The position numbers and the translations under genes were made by a program. Below, in pieces: positions 1 through 11,358 of a stretch of DNA of 64,000 nucleotides; position 1 is the stretch's first letter; each line of letters opens with the position of its first letter. This DNA is from Lantana camara. Taxonomy: Eukaryota > Streptophyta > Magnoliopsida > Lamiales > Verbenaceae. Under the pieces are notes generated by a model, which ran no database searches, was not told the origin of the DNA, and saw nothing but the letters and a program-made list of their open reading frames with translations. Location of the stretch: positions 66,805,501 through 66,869,500 of the forward strand of contig CM074862.1 in assembly GCA_037501455.1 (NCBI GenBank), in the 5' to 3' direction.

Positions 1-350
1 AAGGTATTCAAGAAAGGTAACACACAAAGGAATACGTTAAAGTGAGTTACTCATAACGTTGGACTATGATCTTACTATAACCGAGTAAGCATTAGTCAAA
101 TTATGAATCCTGTCGCAAACCTTAGGTTAAGAAACAAGTCCACGAAAGAAAACACATTTTGAAAACACATTTTAGACCCTGGAAATGGAAACCCTAGCTG
201 CAAATCTCTATTAAGAAAGCACAAGTTTTATTTCATTTTTACTATTAAAAAGCACTATTCCAAAGTACTATTCAGGATTACTATTCTAGATTACTATTCA
301 CAGGTTACTATTCACATGTCGGGTCAAAGGGTCGGGTCAAACCCTTACTA

Positions 351-412
351 TACACACACACACACCATGCACGTACACACACACACACACGGCATGCACA
401 TACACACACACC
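351..412. repeat. CA dinucleotide microsatellite in A LTR
   Basis: Three (CA)n or (AC)n runs separated by CATGCACGTA and GGCATGCACAT. The homologous part of the 5' LTR was deleted, so copy-to-copy length change cannot be seen here. Confidence 0.9.
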
Positions 413-1202
413 CTAATTAAATTATAATCTTGATTATAACCTATAGTTTCAAGTTCATGATAATATAATCAAGTGTGATCTAGGTTAAAGGTACAACCTA
501 TGGTTAAGAGATCCAATTAAGGTATAAGATCAAGTTATGAAACACTATTCTATCTTAGGTTATAACATGTGACACTATTAAAGTGTATAACATATGATCA
601 AGGCTTTAATCCATTAATCCATATCATATCATAAGCTCAATTCATAATTCAAGAATCATATAACAATGTGACAACATGTCACAACATATATCATATCATA
701 TCATGAATCTTAGGCATGTAACATGTAACAATTAAATTTAATATCAACATGTAACAAGTTGTGACATAATTAATCATAGAATACTATTCCATTAGCTAAC
801 ATGCAAGAACATAATTCAAATTCCATAATCAAGCATCAATTCTCATAATATAACAACCATATCACATGATCATAGCATATACTAGAGCAATTCATAACAT
901 ATTCAAGCATGTACTAAATAATTAAAACATATAAACATATATTCAAACATATCATGAAAACTATATAATAAATGCATAAAATAAAATCCTATATGGCTGA
1001 GGGAAGACCCTAAGACCCAACCGAAACATAATATAAACATACCATAACGTAAAAATATAAACTAAACAAAAACATAACATAAAATAAAACAACTAACCTA
1101 ACAATGGTGGGGGGTGGCCGGCGGCCCAAAGGGGGAAGAGAGGGAGAAGAAAGGGTGTTGTCAATACAACTTTGAGCAAGGATTCTAATGGCATGAGGGG
1201 GG

Positions 1203-1211
1203 TATTTATAG
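1203..1211 (-). promoter_or_regulatory. TATA box of A LTR
   Basis: On the minus strand this reads CTATAAATA in CACCTATAAATACCCC. A C/T-rich stretch (CCCTTTCTTCTCCCTCTC) follows about 50 bases downstream, typical of a plant transcription start region. The same box is kept at 38959-38967 and in related LTRs at 42952-42960 and 29635-29643. Confidence 0.7.
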
Positions 1212-2283
1212 GTGTTGGGAAGCCCCTCACATTGGAAATAAAATGTAAGGAAGGGTATGAGAGCAAAAGTGGGATAGCTTCTCTTGGAAGCTTTAGACAT
1301 ATTAAAGCTAAAATGGGAGTGTTGGGGGGGTATTTTGGTAATTTCACTGCCAAACCGTGGAGGTAAGTGGCTGGAAGTATAACCATTCCGTCTGGGCAAA
1401 AATTAGCTTCGAAACGCATATTCATACGTCGAAATCGGATTTACCGTTTGAAAGATACATTAGTTTTAGTGAATAAATGTTTTGAGCTCGAAACTCAACA
1501 CCAGTGAAAAAAGACTTTCTAAAATGATTTTCAAGTCCGGATTGTTTCCAAAATTCAAGAAATAAATTGAGAAGCATTTTGAGTCCAATATTGACTATTA
1601 AACATTTTACCGTTAAAAAGTTAAAAAAGTCGAATGAATAGTGAATTCTTACGTACAAGCGTACGTTTCAAAATTTCAAGCTAGGGTTTGAATCAAGAGT
1701 TGCAAAACATCTCAAAAATCTTGAAATAGCTCAAGTAGTGCAAATCCGAAGAGAAAACATTTTCCGATGAAAATCGTTCGTAGTAGGAATAGTGAACCAT
1801 GGTTTTCGTAAACATTTTCAATAAAACCAATGCTCAAAATAGATTTCCAAGTCAAGAATGACTTCAAAAGACTCGTCTCAACTCAAGGGTCGATTTGACT
1901 GTAAACTTGGGTAGGAAAGGTATCAGAATCAAAAGCTCATTTTCAGATGAATAGTAACTTTGGTCGGTAAGTTCCAAAAATGCCCTTATGGTTCAAGAAA
2001 GACTCTCTGAGCTTAGGAAACAAGTTCAAACGATAGGGAAACATGTGTGGTGAACCTCTAGGGTTCGAGTAGTAATATAAACAAGGTAGGCTCGGGTTAT
2101 GAATAGTAAACTGTATCAAAGGTCAAGAATTCCCCCTTAAAACATGTCAGATCATATACGAGCACAAAGTTCATGTAAGAATGCAATGCATGAAGGTTCG
2201 AAGAGTTGGATATCGGTCTATAAATGCTTTACCAATGCCCTTAACTTACTGTTTTCATCCAGGCCCTGTTTTGGGCTGTTACA

Positions 2284-2298
2284 ATCACCCCTCCTTAA
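2284..2298 (-). other. Polypurine tract of element A
   Basis: Minus strand TTTAAGGAGGGGTGAT abuts the 3' LTR start TGTAAC. It is preceded by a small hairpin, GAATC at 2302-2306 pairing with GATTC at 2315-2319. This is the expected primer for plus-strand DNA synthesis. Confidence 0.8.
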
Positions 2299-2303
2299 AG
2301 AGA

Positions 2304-3519
2304 ATCTGTCCTCGGATTCTTCCGCTGTAACTGCAAATAACTCGGGGTGATGCTTCTGCATTTTCTCTTCTGTCTCCCAGGTTGCCTATTCTGTCCCATG
2401 TCCCTTCCAAAGGACTTTAACCAAAGGAATTTTCCTATTCCTCAGCTCTTGAAACTTCCTATCTAGAATCTTAGCGGGCTTTAAAACATAAGTCAAATTT
2501 GGTTCCAACGGTATCTCTTCTGTTGGGACAACCTCTGTCTCATCTGAGAAACACTTGCGAAGCTGAGACACATGAAATACATTGTGGATTCCTGCTAAAC
2601 CTATAGGCAAATCCAATCTATAAGCAGTCGGTCCGACTCTCTCCAATATCTCATACGGTCCAACATATCTCGGGTTTAACTTTCCACCTTTCCCAATTCG
2701 GGAAAATCCTTTCCTTGGCGATGCCTTCAGAAATACTTTTTCGCCCACTGCGAATTCCAAATCCCTTCTTCGTCGATCAGCATAACTCTTCCGCCCGTCC
2801 TGGGCAGCTTTCATTCTCTGGCGAATGATCTGAATCTTCTCCGTCGCTTCTCTTAGCCATTTAGCTGAATTCACTCTGATCGGTCCCTCCTTAGTACATC
2901 TTACTTCATCCAAATCTCAGTATAATGGGGATCTACATTTCCTTCCTTAAAGGGCTTCATATGGAGCATCTTTAATAGAAGCTTGATAACTATTGTTGTA
3001 TGCAAACTCCACAAGAGGTAAACACTCTTTCCAACTTTCTTGGAAGTCCAAAGCGCAAGCTCTTAGCATATCTTCCAAGTAATTAATCATCCTTTCTGAT
3101 TGTCCATCACTCTGAGGATGCACTGCAGTACTAAAGTTCAACTTAGTTCCCATCAAAGTCTGAATTTCTTTCCATAATTGCGACGTGAATTTCGGATCTC
3201 TGTCCGACACTATACTGTTTGGAACTCCATGTAGTCTGACAATCTCTTGTTGATACAGCTTTGCCAACGTGCTGACCTTATCCATCGTCTTCACTGGCAA
3301 AAAGTGTGCTGACTTTGTCAATCGATCAATGATCACCAAGATACTATCTTGTCCTCCTCTGACTTTGGGTAATCCAGTGACAAAATCCATCGTGATTTGC
3401 TCCCATTTCCATGTCGGAATCGGTAATGGTTGCAACTTCCCACTCAGCTTCTGGTGCTCAGCTTTAACTTTCTGACAAGTTAAGCACTTCTTGACATTGT
3501 TGGCTATGTCACTGTTCAT
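2304..3519 (-). pseudogene. Element A integrase core and chromodomain (broken)
   Basis: Integrase inserts retroelement cDNA; the chromodomain tethers it to chromatin. Reading right to left: the end of the zinc finger (KKCLTCQKVK), then the catalytic core with D in MDFVTGLP, D in VSDRDPKFTS, and E in DGQSERMINYLED, so the D,D-35-E triad is present. The GPY-like part (LNPRYVGPYEILERVG) and the chromodomain (KILDRKFQELRNRKIPLVKV then ATWETEEKMQ) follow. In-frame stops lie at about 3529-3531, 2947-2949 and 2920-2925, and a TAG inside the chromodomain at about 2386 replaces the first Glu of the usual EEATWE. The frame then stays open through the purine tract into the LTR, as in other Tekay-type elements. 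No product is possible without readthrough. Confidence 0.88.
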
Positions 3520-3528
3520 TCTGTTCCA

Positions 3529-5430
3529 CTAGAAATGCGTCTTAACATCTTGATACATCTTAGTGCCTCCGGGATGTATCTTGTACTTAGTCTTATGCAC
3601 TTCGTCGAGAATCTCTTTCCTCAAAACAGTTGGTACGCATACTCGACCTTTGTACCTCAATATTCCATGTTCATCAACCCTGAACTTAGTCTCATCATCT
3701 TTCTCCTTAGATTTGAGACATTTCTTGATCCAATCGTCGTTCTTCTGAGCTTCCAACACTTGCTCCTTCAATGGTGATGTCATCACAACATTCGCGATTC
3801 GAGCTTTAGTTATCACCTCCAACCTTTCTCTTCGATCAATATCGGGATTGGCAGAAATTTGTGCCAGACGAACTTTCCTACTTAGTGCATCGGCTACAAC
3901 ATTTGCCTTTCCTGGATGGTACTGAATAATGCAATCATAGTCTTCCAGAAATTCCATCGATCTCCTCTGTCGCATATTCAACTCCTTCTGAGTAAAGATC
4001 TCAAACGTAACCCCATACAGGTAATGTCTCCACTTTCCAAGAGCGAAAATTATCGCAGCTAACTCCAAATGATGTGTCGGGTAGTTAACTTCATGCGTTT
4101 TGAGCTTCCTTGATGCATACGCAATCACTTTTCCATTCTGCATCAAAACTCCTCCTACTCCTTCTTTCGAAGCATCGGTGTAGCCAGTGTATCCTTCTTT
4201 TCCTTCTGGTAACGCTAACACGGGTGCAGTTGTTAGCATCTCCTTCAACCTTTGAAAACTTTGCTCACACTTCTCAGTCCATTCAAACTTCCCTTCTTTC
4301 TTTGTTAACTTAGTGAGAGGTGTAGCTATCTTCGAGAAATCTTTGACAAACCTTCGGTAGTAACCAGCTAATCCCAGAAAACTCCTCACTTCTGAGGGAT
4401 TCTTCGGTGATTTCCAATCCATTATCGTTTCAATCTTCGAGGGATCTACTTCGATTCCAGATCCTGATATAATGTGTCCGAGAAATGTAACTCTCTTAAG
4501 CCAGAACTCACATTTGCTGAACCTTGTATATAGCTTGTGATCCAGCAAAGTGGCTAACACGATTCCAAGATGTTCAGCATGTTCCTCCGGTGTCTTTGAA
4601 AACACCAATATATCGTCAATGAAGATTACTACAAACTTATCGAGAAACGACTTAAATATACGGTGCATCATATCCATGAATGCAGCTGGTGCGTTCATCA
4701 AACCAAACGGCATTACTACAAATTCATAATGTCCGTATCGGCTATTGAATGCAATCTTTGGAATATCTGCTTCTCTGATCTTCAATTGATAATACCCTTG
4801 TCTTAGATCTAACTTAGAGTAGACCTTCGATCCTTGAAGTATATCCAATAGCTCTTCAATATGAGGGAGAGGATAGTTATTCTTTATCGTCATCCTGTTC
4901 AGCTCCCGATAGTCAATGCATAAATGCAATGATCCATCCTTCTTCTTGACGAAAAGCACAGGTGCTCCCCACGGCGATGTGCTCGGTCGAACATATCCTG
5001 ACTCAATCAGTTCGTCCAATTGCTTCCTCAGTTCTTCCAATTCAGCTGGAGCCATCCTGTAAGGTGTCTTGGAGTATGGCTCAGCTCCTGATATCGTCTC
5101 GATTGTAAACTCCAACTCTCGGTCAGGAGGTAACGAATTCAAATGTTCAGGAAATAAATCTAAGTATTCGTTCACCAGTTCAACTTATTCGATCTTAAGT
5201 TGATCTTTTAGTCTATTCAGAAGACAAGCAACAAATCCAGTAACTCCTTTCTAAATCAACTTCTTAGCTTCCATCAAAGAAACAACTGATAACTTCTCAA
5301 CTTTCCTTTCTGATGTCCGACTTTCATCTTCTTCCAAGATGATCTCTTTCTCATAACAATCCAACTTAGCTCGGTACTTAGACAACCAATCCATACCAAG
5401 TATAACATCGTATCTTGTCATTGGCAACTC
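3529..5430 (-). pseudogene. Element A reverse transcriptase-RNase H (broken)
   Basis: Copies element RNA to DNA and degrades the RNA strand. The largest open piece (5175-3529, 548 codons) begins after the protease. RT blocks seen: [66 protein letters not shown] and the catalytic [10 protein letters not shown] near 4612-4625. RNase H shows [14 protein letters not shown] and ADALSRK. Compared with the C copy, about ten residues are missing between FEIF and TQKELN (near 3992), including the conserved SDHKSL aspartate. The tail reaches the integrase zinc finger and stops at 3529. The 5176-5430 stretch holds the protease end (LGMDWLSKYRAKLDC) in a shifted frame with stops. Confidence 0.9.
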
Positions 5431-5441
5431 AATAAGATCCG

Positions 5442-6784
5442 TCAGGTAACAACGGGTACCAATACATATAGGGTAGCTTTATATACTTGATCAGTAACAA
5501 AGCAAGTTCCCAAAGGAGAACTCACTTCAAATTTATATGGCAAGTATTCAAGTGGAAACTGTAAATGCGCACATAATTTAGATGCAACAAATGAATGCGT
5601 GGCACCAGGGTCATACAAGACCTTAACTGGCGTGTTAAGAATGTGCACAATACCTTCCACAACCGACGAAGGATCAACCTCCTCCTTACCATCCAAAGCA
5701 TATACTCTGCCTCTGACCACCGGTTTGTTCGTCATACCCACCACCGCTTTTCCTTTATCCTGGACCCCAAATCTCTTGTTCGGGCAGCTATCCATCTGGT
5801 GCTCAGGCGAACCACACATAAAACACTGTCCAGTTTTCTTGCGACAGTTCTCCTCAGTGTGTCCCGTTCGGTGATAATATCGGCAAACAATTTTCTCTGG
5901 ACCTGGCTGAGGTGCTCCCTGCTGTTGGGGCACCCTCTGATACTGTTGTTGCGCTTTCTGCTTCTGTGCTTGCTGTCTCTGTGGAGCCTTCTGCTGCTGA
6001 TGCTGTGGTGTTACCATTGGCTTCTTTCCGGTTCCTTGGGGAAAAGATCCGGATGGTCGCTTGTTCCCTTGATAAGGCTTAGGGTTAGAAGGTCCTTGAC
6101 GTGCAGTAGTTAACTTAATCTCCTTGTGTGCAGCTTCAACCTTTAGCGCTATATCAACAGCCCGGTTGTAGGTCTCAATATCCAAAGAAGCAAGTGCCCA
6201 CCGAAGTTCGGGCTTCAGTCCATCAATAAAACCTCTTTTTTTTGGCGACGCTCATCATTCAGAATATGAGGCGAATACTTGATCAACCTCAAAAACCTAG
6301 CGTCATACTCCATCACGTTCATAGTTCCCTGAACCAAACTCATAAACTCAGCCTCCCGTGCGTCACGAGTTACTTGAGGCGTATACTTCTGTTGAAACTC
6401 TTCGATAAACTCATCCTAACTTCCTTCAACGTTGTTCTCAATCCACATGTGCTGAACGTGCTTCCACCAATTGTATGCAGCTCCTTCCATAAGAAAAGTA
6501 GCATACCGAACTCGTTCACGATCCTCTGGGTATATTTCCATAGCCTCGAAAATCTTCTCAAGACTAGTAATCTAATTCTCAGCCTTTAGGTCGTTCGGTT
6601 CTCCATAGAACTTATGTGGATTCATCCTCAGAAATTTTTCCAGTGACCTTTCATTTGGAGGATTATCTCTCTGATTACAAGCTCTCGCGAATTGTCGTAG
6701 CACATCCCTTAATTCTGCAGTTCCCTCCCGTTTAGGGGGTGGCAGTGGTGGTACATGATTCTGGGGTGCTCTTCTTGGTGGCAT
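5442..6784 (-). pseudogene. Element A Gag and protease (broken)
   Basis: Gag is the capsid/nucleocapsid precursor; the aspartic protease cleaves the polyprotein. The ATG at 6784-6782 opens MPPRRAPQNHVPPLPPPKRE, the basic-proline start common in plant chromovirus Gag. Two TAG stops at 6572-6574 and 6416-6418 sit where Trp is expected (AEN*I, EGS*DEF). A shift lies in an A8 run (6238-6245). The open part 6185-5442 holds a Gln-rich linker, a first zinc knuckle whose second Cys is Tyr (CRYYHRTGHTEENC), an intact second knuckle (CFMCGSPEHQMDSC) and the protease site [10 protein letters not shown] (about 5590-5617). Another shift occurs near 5440. Confidence 0.87.
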
Positions 6785-7601
6785 GTTGTTACTAAATTTA
6801 CAAGCATTCAGATATATATTCGATGCATGACATATAATGATTCACAGAATCCATAACCACGTATTCACATTCCCACGTACTCACATATAAGTATGAGAAC
6901 AACACATTCCCATAACAACATGTCAGCAAAGATTCCAACATATCATATAATCAAAAACAACTATCAGACAACATGTAAACGGGAACAGAAGCTCGTGTAA
7001 CATATCAACATATCAGAAACATGTATAACATATCCCGAAACATGATCAACATATAAATGAGAACAGAACATGTACTGTTATATCAACCAGAACTGTATCA
7101 TGATCAGAAGTAAGATCAACATATCCAGAAGCGTATTCAACATATCAAGAATAATAGCATTCTATCAAAAATTGAAATGGCATGATCCTACTATCGGCCC
7201 TAATGGTATCTTGAAGCACTCTAGGACTCATGCAATGACAGTTATGGAAAGCAGTAAACAGATAACCAACATAAAGCTGAAAGTGTTATAACTGTGCAAG
7301 GTTTGGTAAAATTTACTACAGGCCACATGTTAACAATATTAATTCAAAATGGGAAGGACCCGATACTATCGAGTTGACTCCCTTACAGGCCTTACCAATC
7401 CGTCCAACCTTGCTGAAAATAACCTAGTAGGTACCAAGTCATCTGAACCGTCATCCATGTTGCCAAAAGTCGGGGATCATCTACCATAGCTATACATCCC
7501 CTCATCCAAAAGTCAGTCCTGAACTGTCCCGGCTATACGTCCGCCATCCATAGATAGATATATATGTATCGGTAGTATATACAGAAACCTCCCATCAGCA
7601 A
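6785..7601 (-). other. Non-coding leader between extra ORF and gag of element A
   Basis: AT-rich stretch with many short AACATATC/ACATAT motifs (6895-7150) and no plausible reading frame on either strand. It separates the end of the upstream extra frame from the gag ATG. Nothing else recognised. Confidence 0.6.
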
Positions 7602-8285
7602 TCAACCCTGGTAGCTGTGGTCCAAAGAACCCCTGGTGGTGTCATCATAAACAGCAACGACCTCACCCTGTCCGTGTCCTGCTGGGTCATCTCCGCCATC
7701 GTCATCATCATCATCAGAACCTCCATCGCCTCCATCAGACTACTCCTGTATAGGCTCGGGCTCCTGAGAAGCCTGACTGACATCCTGACCGTCGACCTCC
7801 TCAACTGCCTGCTCATCAGATAAGTGATAGGTATCATACAGGCGAGCTCTCACGCGTGCACGGTAGTGCTGGTGACGCTCCATAGAAGTGTCACGGTGGA
7901 TAGTAATCTGCATAAGATCTGCCTCCAACTCAGCAATACGAGCAGCTCTCTGATCAGCAATATGAGTCATCTCTGCAGCATGCTCACGAGCAATGTCCCT
8001 ATCAATCTGGTACTGCAGTGACTGATCCTGATGGTGCATAGACTCCAACCTGACCTCACGGGTCCTCTGATACTCCTGAAAGTAACCATCTCTCTCAGAC
8101 TCGAGATAGTGCACAACTCTGTTAGGATAGGAATACCCAGGCCTGCCACTGTTCTTAGACCTGCGCTAAGTATAGAAACGAGTACCTCCACGGCGAGAAA
8201 CTGCCACAGTACGCGGGGCCTCAAACTGCTCAAAGAAAGCCTCATCCATCTGCTTATTAGGATCCTGGTGTGGCTGAACTGCCAT
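7602..8285 (-). pseudogene. Extra ORF upstream of gag in element A: coiled-coil protein with acidic tail
   Basis: A 228-codon frame lies between primer site and gag on the element's coding strand. It starts at ATG 8285-8283 and ends at TGA 7604-7602. It is broken only by two in-frame TAGs, at codon 40 (8168-8166) and codon 182 (7742-7740), and keeps one frame for 684 bases. Visible parts: N-terminal MAVQPHQDPNKQMDEAFFEQF, a charged region with heptad-like spacing (about residues 58-150, including HIADQRAARIAELEADL) that looks like a coiled coil, and an acidic tail SDGGDGGSDDDDDDGGDD. I do not recognise a family. Its position resembles ORF1 of Ogre/Tat elements, but I see no Tat feature. Frame conservation suggests it once made a protein. 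Function unknown. Confidence 0.6.
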
Positions 8286-8424
8286 AGCTATACAGAAGAT
8301 ACCACAGATATGAAATCCAGATAACAGAACCATGCAATCTCCAGATATCCTGTCTTGATGCAATATGGGAATGATCCTGGATGCAATCCGTGAACAATCC
8401 ATGATGCAACATGAAAGCAATCTA

Positions 8425-8448
8425 GGTTAAGTCTCTTCTTACTTAACC
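8425..8448 (-). promoter_or_regulatory. Leader stem-loop of element A
   Basis: GGTTAAGT (8425-8432) and ACTTAACC (8441-8448) form a perfect 8-bp stem with an 8-base loop, 4 bases past the primer site. It occupies the position where packaging/dimerisation signals occur in retroelements. The other families here have a different leader. Confidence 0.55.
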
Positions 8449-8452
8449 CGAT

Positions 8453-8464
8453 GCTCTGATACCA
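8453..8464 (-). other. Primer-binding site of element A
   Basis: Minus strand TGGTATCAGAGC, the complement of the 3' end of plant initiator tRNA-Met, 8 bases from the 5' LTR end at 8473. It starts minus-strand cDNA synthesis. Confidence 0.92.
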
Positions 8465-8472
8465 CCTCAAGC

Positions 8473-9260
8473 TGTAACGCCCCCACCCGTACTGGAACAT
8501 GAGGAGAGCGGCGTCTCAACCCCCGCACTGAAGCACCTCTCAAGTAATGTTGTTAGCCATCACTCAAGAAATACTCCAGCGAGCAACTGTCTATCTCAGA
8601 ACTATACATGTATAACGATGTAGCTAGGCAGCGGAAAATCAGAGTATTTTAAAACTTTTCAAAACATGTGCGTGATGGCATTTAACAAGCAAGAACATAT
8701 TGATCGTGTAAGAGAGACTCGGCATATCAGAACATATAACATATTCACATATAAGCACCGATATAACAGAGTTCAAAATATCGGTAGCAGAGTAGCAGGA
8801 AGAGTATAACAACGATACTCAAGTATTCAGAAACATAAAGTAATGCAGCCATAAAACATATGCAGGACACAAAAGGAAAATAATACTAGTCCTGACTGAA
8901 ACAAAAATGACAATTTAGAGCTTGAAGATACCTCTAGACTACGGCTGCAAGACTAGAAACCACGAGGCAAGAAAACGGGAGAGGTATTAGTCAAAAGGAC
9001 CAAGTGAGGGAATACTTAAAAGAAAGTACTGAATGATAAAGAACTTGAACTGTAATTCAAAACTTGTTAATGCAAAGCTTTAAAGAAGAACTTGAAACAA
9101 GTTCGATTGATAAAACTATTTGAAAGCAATGCTGTAAAAGAATGCAGGTTTTAAAACACTTTTCATGAATGCTTTCACACGCACACACATATGCAGTAGA
9201 TGGTTCACAGTTCTTTCATAAAACAGGATACGGGTAAAGTGAACTTTTCCAAATATGAAC
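8473..9260 (-). repeat. 5' LTR of element A, piece 1
   Basis: Begins TGTAACGCCC directly beside the primer-site spacer. It is interrupted at 9260 by the B/C insertion and continues at 24890. It contains the conserved hairpin TTAGTC (8987-8992)/GACCAA (8998-9003). No gene. Confidence 0.88.
9256..9260. repeat. Target-site duplication of B/C, left copy
   Basis: TGAAC directly before the outer LTR; the identical copy is at 24885-24889. The related E LTR has the uninterrupted counterpart near 27408 (AAAAGTATGAACCAGACTTT), confirming the join. Confidence 0.92.
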
Positions 9261-11322
9261 TGTGACGCCCTAGCATGGGCCCCACATCCCCCGCACTCAG
9301 ACCAATCTCATATATGAATATAGTCCGCAAACAAACCCAATCCTAGCGAACGGGGACATGACACGGAGCCTAGCTAGGCGGGCTAACCCTGTACCAAATA
9401 ATCGATGCAACCAAGCGACAGAAACAAGAGTATAAACCATAAATATAAACCAGTAGTTCATAACAACAGGATCACTCATCAAGAGCTTACATAATTTACA
9501 AGTGAAAGTATTTGGCCCTCACGGCCTCACAAAATATATACATAACAAGAGGTAATATGAGTGTGTGGTACAACAACCGTGTGACACGAGCTAGACACAA
9601 AATTACAATAAATATAGAAATTTCCCACCTAGCTACACCTGTAAGGGACCTGAGGGACACAGAAGGGAGGGGTCAGTCTCTACAAGACTGAGTGAAAGGC
9701 ATATATATAATATAGAAAGCGATAAAGTTCATGCAAGCCATAATTTCATACAAGGTTTTTAAGAAGGTAAGTAAAACACAGGTTATCATTGTAAGGAATT
9801 ACAACTATCAAATTAAATTCAGGACAAGTGATCAGTGGCTCGGTGAGTGAGCAATCTCCAACCTTACTCCTTTAGTGTACCGGGTAGTTGTTAAGTGATC
9901 ATGCAATATTTTAAGTTTCACTTTGTTACAGAATCAGTTTCAAGTGCACAAGTACCCTTTTTCCTCCGGTTTGGTGGTTCGGCTTGCTAACCCTCACCAC
10001 CCAGGACAGGATGATCAATGGGTACATGAATCCCATTGACCGGGAGCCCCTTCGATTTTCACCAAACCTCCTGGTGAATGTCAGGGTAGTCCGAGTTTGG
10101 TTGGGACTTATGCAAGACATAGCCGTCAACCCATACTTCCCCAGTTCTCTCAAAACATTAGCCCCTGGGCCCCAGGAAGTGTAACAGTCTCGCCAAAATA
10201 GGATAGGATCAAGATTGGTTTCATTTTCCAAAATCATTTGTTCATTTGAAACCAAGATATAAGTATAATATAAGTTTTGGCCAAATCAACATATAAGAGG
10301 GTTGTAGGGTTTATATTATATCCTAACAAGTCCTCACCTGTACCAGACAAAAAGAGAAGAACGAGGACTCCTCAAACCCTACTCGACGTGCTCAACGTCC
10401 TCCTGAGAACTCTCTGGACAAAGGAAACAAGACACGAGTGAAACTCGACTCAATATGAACCAGGTATGACGCACGGTAAGTGAATTAAATACATAAGGCA
10501 TGAATATGAAATCATATTATATTAATGACATGTTCAAGTGCACCATTTAATGCATAATATAATATTTAAATGCCTAACAAGGCGCACATGAAATTTGTGA
10601 AACTAATTCACGTCATTCAAGCTATACAAATGCATATAAGAACAAGTATAAGCATAAAATCAATAAATAATGAGTTATAAACAACTTTGGAGATGGAAAC
10701 ATGCGAGAAAAAGGAAATGAAAACACAAAAAGAGCTCCCGAGAGAAATTGGGCGAAAGTTGACAGATTTCCAAAACGGACAAGCTGTAGTAAAACTGGAA
10801 TATATGGAATTTGAGGAAAGGGAATTGAGTTTTGTTTTTTGGGAATAAAACTAGACACATAGGCCTTTAAAATGATATATGGCACGAAATTTGATTCAAA
10901 GCGAGGAGAAAATGACGTAAGCTTAAAGTTGGGTGAAAGCAGATTTCCGGCGAAGTGGCGACACCAAAAATAATTGATTATATCTCACAAATGAAAAAAT
11001 ATATTGAGATGATTCTAATTGGACGTTGTTCTAGACTTCAAGAGGTTTTGAACGGTCAAAAAATTAGGTCAATCGGAGTTCGGACGAGCGAGTAACAGGC
11101 TGGGTAAAAACAAGGAAGAAATTTTCCCGCCCGGGGAGAGCAGGTGCAGAAAACCTTCTGTAACAAACTACCCGCCCGGGTACTTTTGTGGGCAACAACT
11201 ACCCGGCCGAGTCGTCCTCCATAACAGGAAAAACATAGAAAAATAGGGGAAGCTCGCGGGAGAAGAAAACCAAACCCCCAAATCACCCCAAACCTGTACA
11301 GTCGAGAAGTCGGGGTGTCACA
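9261..11322 (-). repeat. LTR 1 (left, 3' LTR of unit B)
   Basis: Runs from TGTGACGCCC to GGGTGTCACA, 2062 bases. It contains the CAGTCT/AGACTG hairpin (9674-9690), the donor-like CAGGTGAGG on the minus strand near 10332-10340, and a GC-rich block of TACCCGG/CCGGGTA repeats (about 11060-11220). No gene. Confidence 0.93.
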
Positions 11323-11338
11323 ACATCCTCCCCTTAAG
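11323..11338 (-). other. Polypurine tract of unit B
   Basis: Minus strand CTTAAGGGGAGGATGT beside the 3' LTR start. The hairpin GAATCTGG/CCAGATTC (11340-11358) lies just upstream in the element's sense. Confidence 0.85.
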
Positions 11339-11339
11339 A

Positions 11340-11358
11340 GAATCTGGTCCCCAGATTC
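11340..11358 (-). other. Hairpin before polypurine tract, unit B
   Basis: GAATCTGG and CCAGATTC form an 8-bp stem with a 3-base loop. Equivalent hairpins with changed but still pairing bases occur in C (18116-18134), D (35894-35911) and G (50186-50204). Confidence 0.75.

Larger units (their letters stand above)
1..2283 (-). repeat. 3' LTR of element A (left part outside window)
   Basis: Positions 1-256 match 25865-26120 and 1011-2283 match 38767-40032, so this is the second LTR of element A. The end is set by GGGCTGTTACA at 2273-2283 next to the purine tract. Positions 257-1010 have no partner in the 5' LTR because that part was deleted there. AT-rich, no gene. The intact LTR is about 4 kb when the pieces are added. 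Confidence 0.88.

Noticed and set aside
5595..6113. Plus-strand frames opposite A, B and C gag-pol
   Set aside because: Antisense shadows of the real polyprotein frames.
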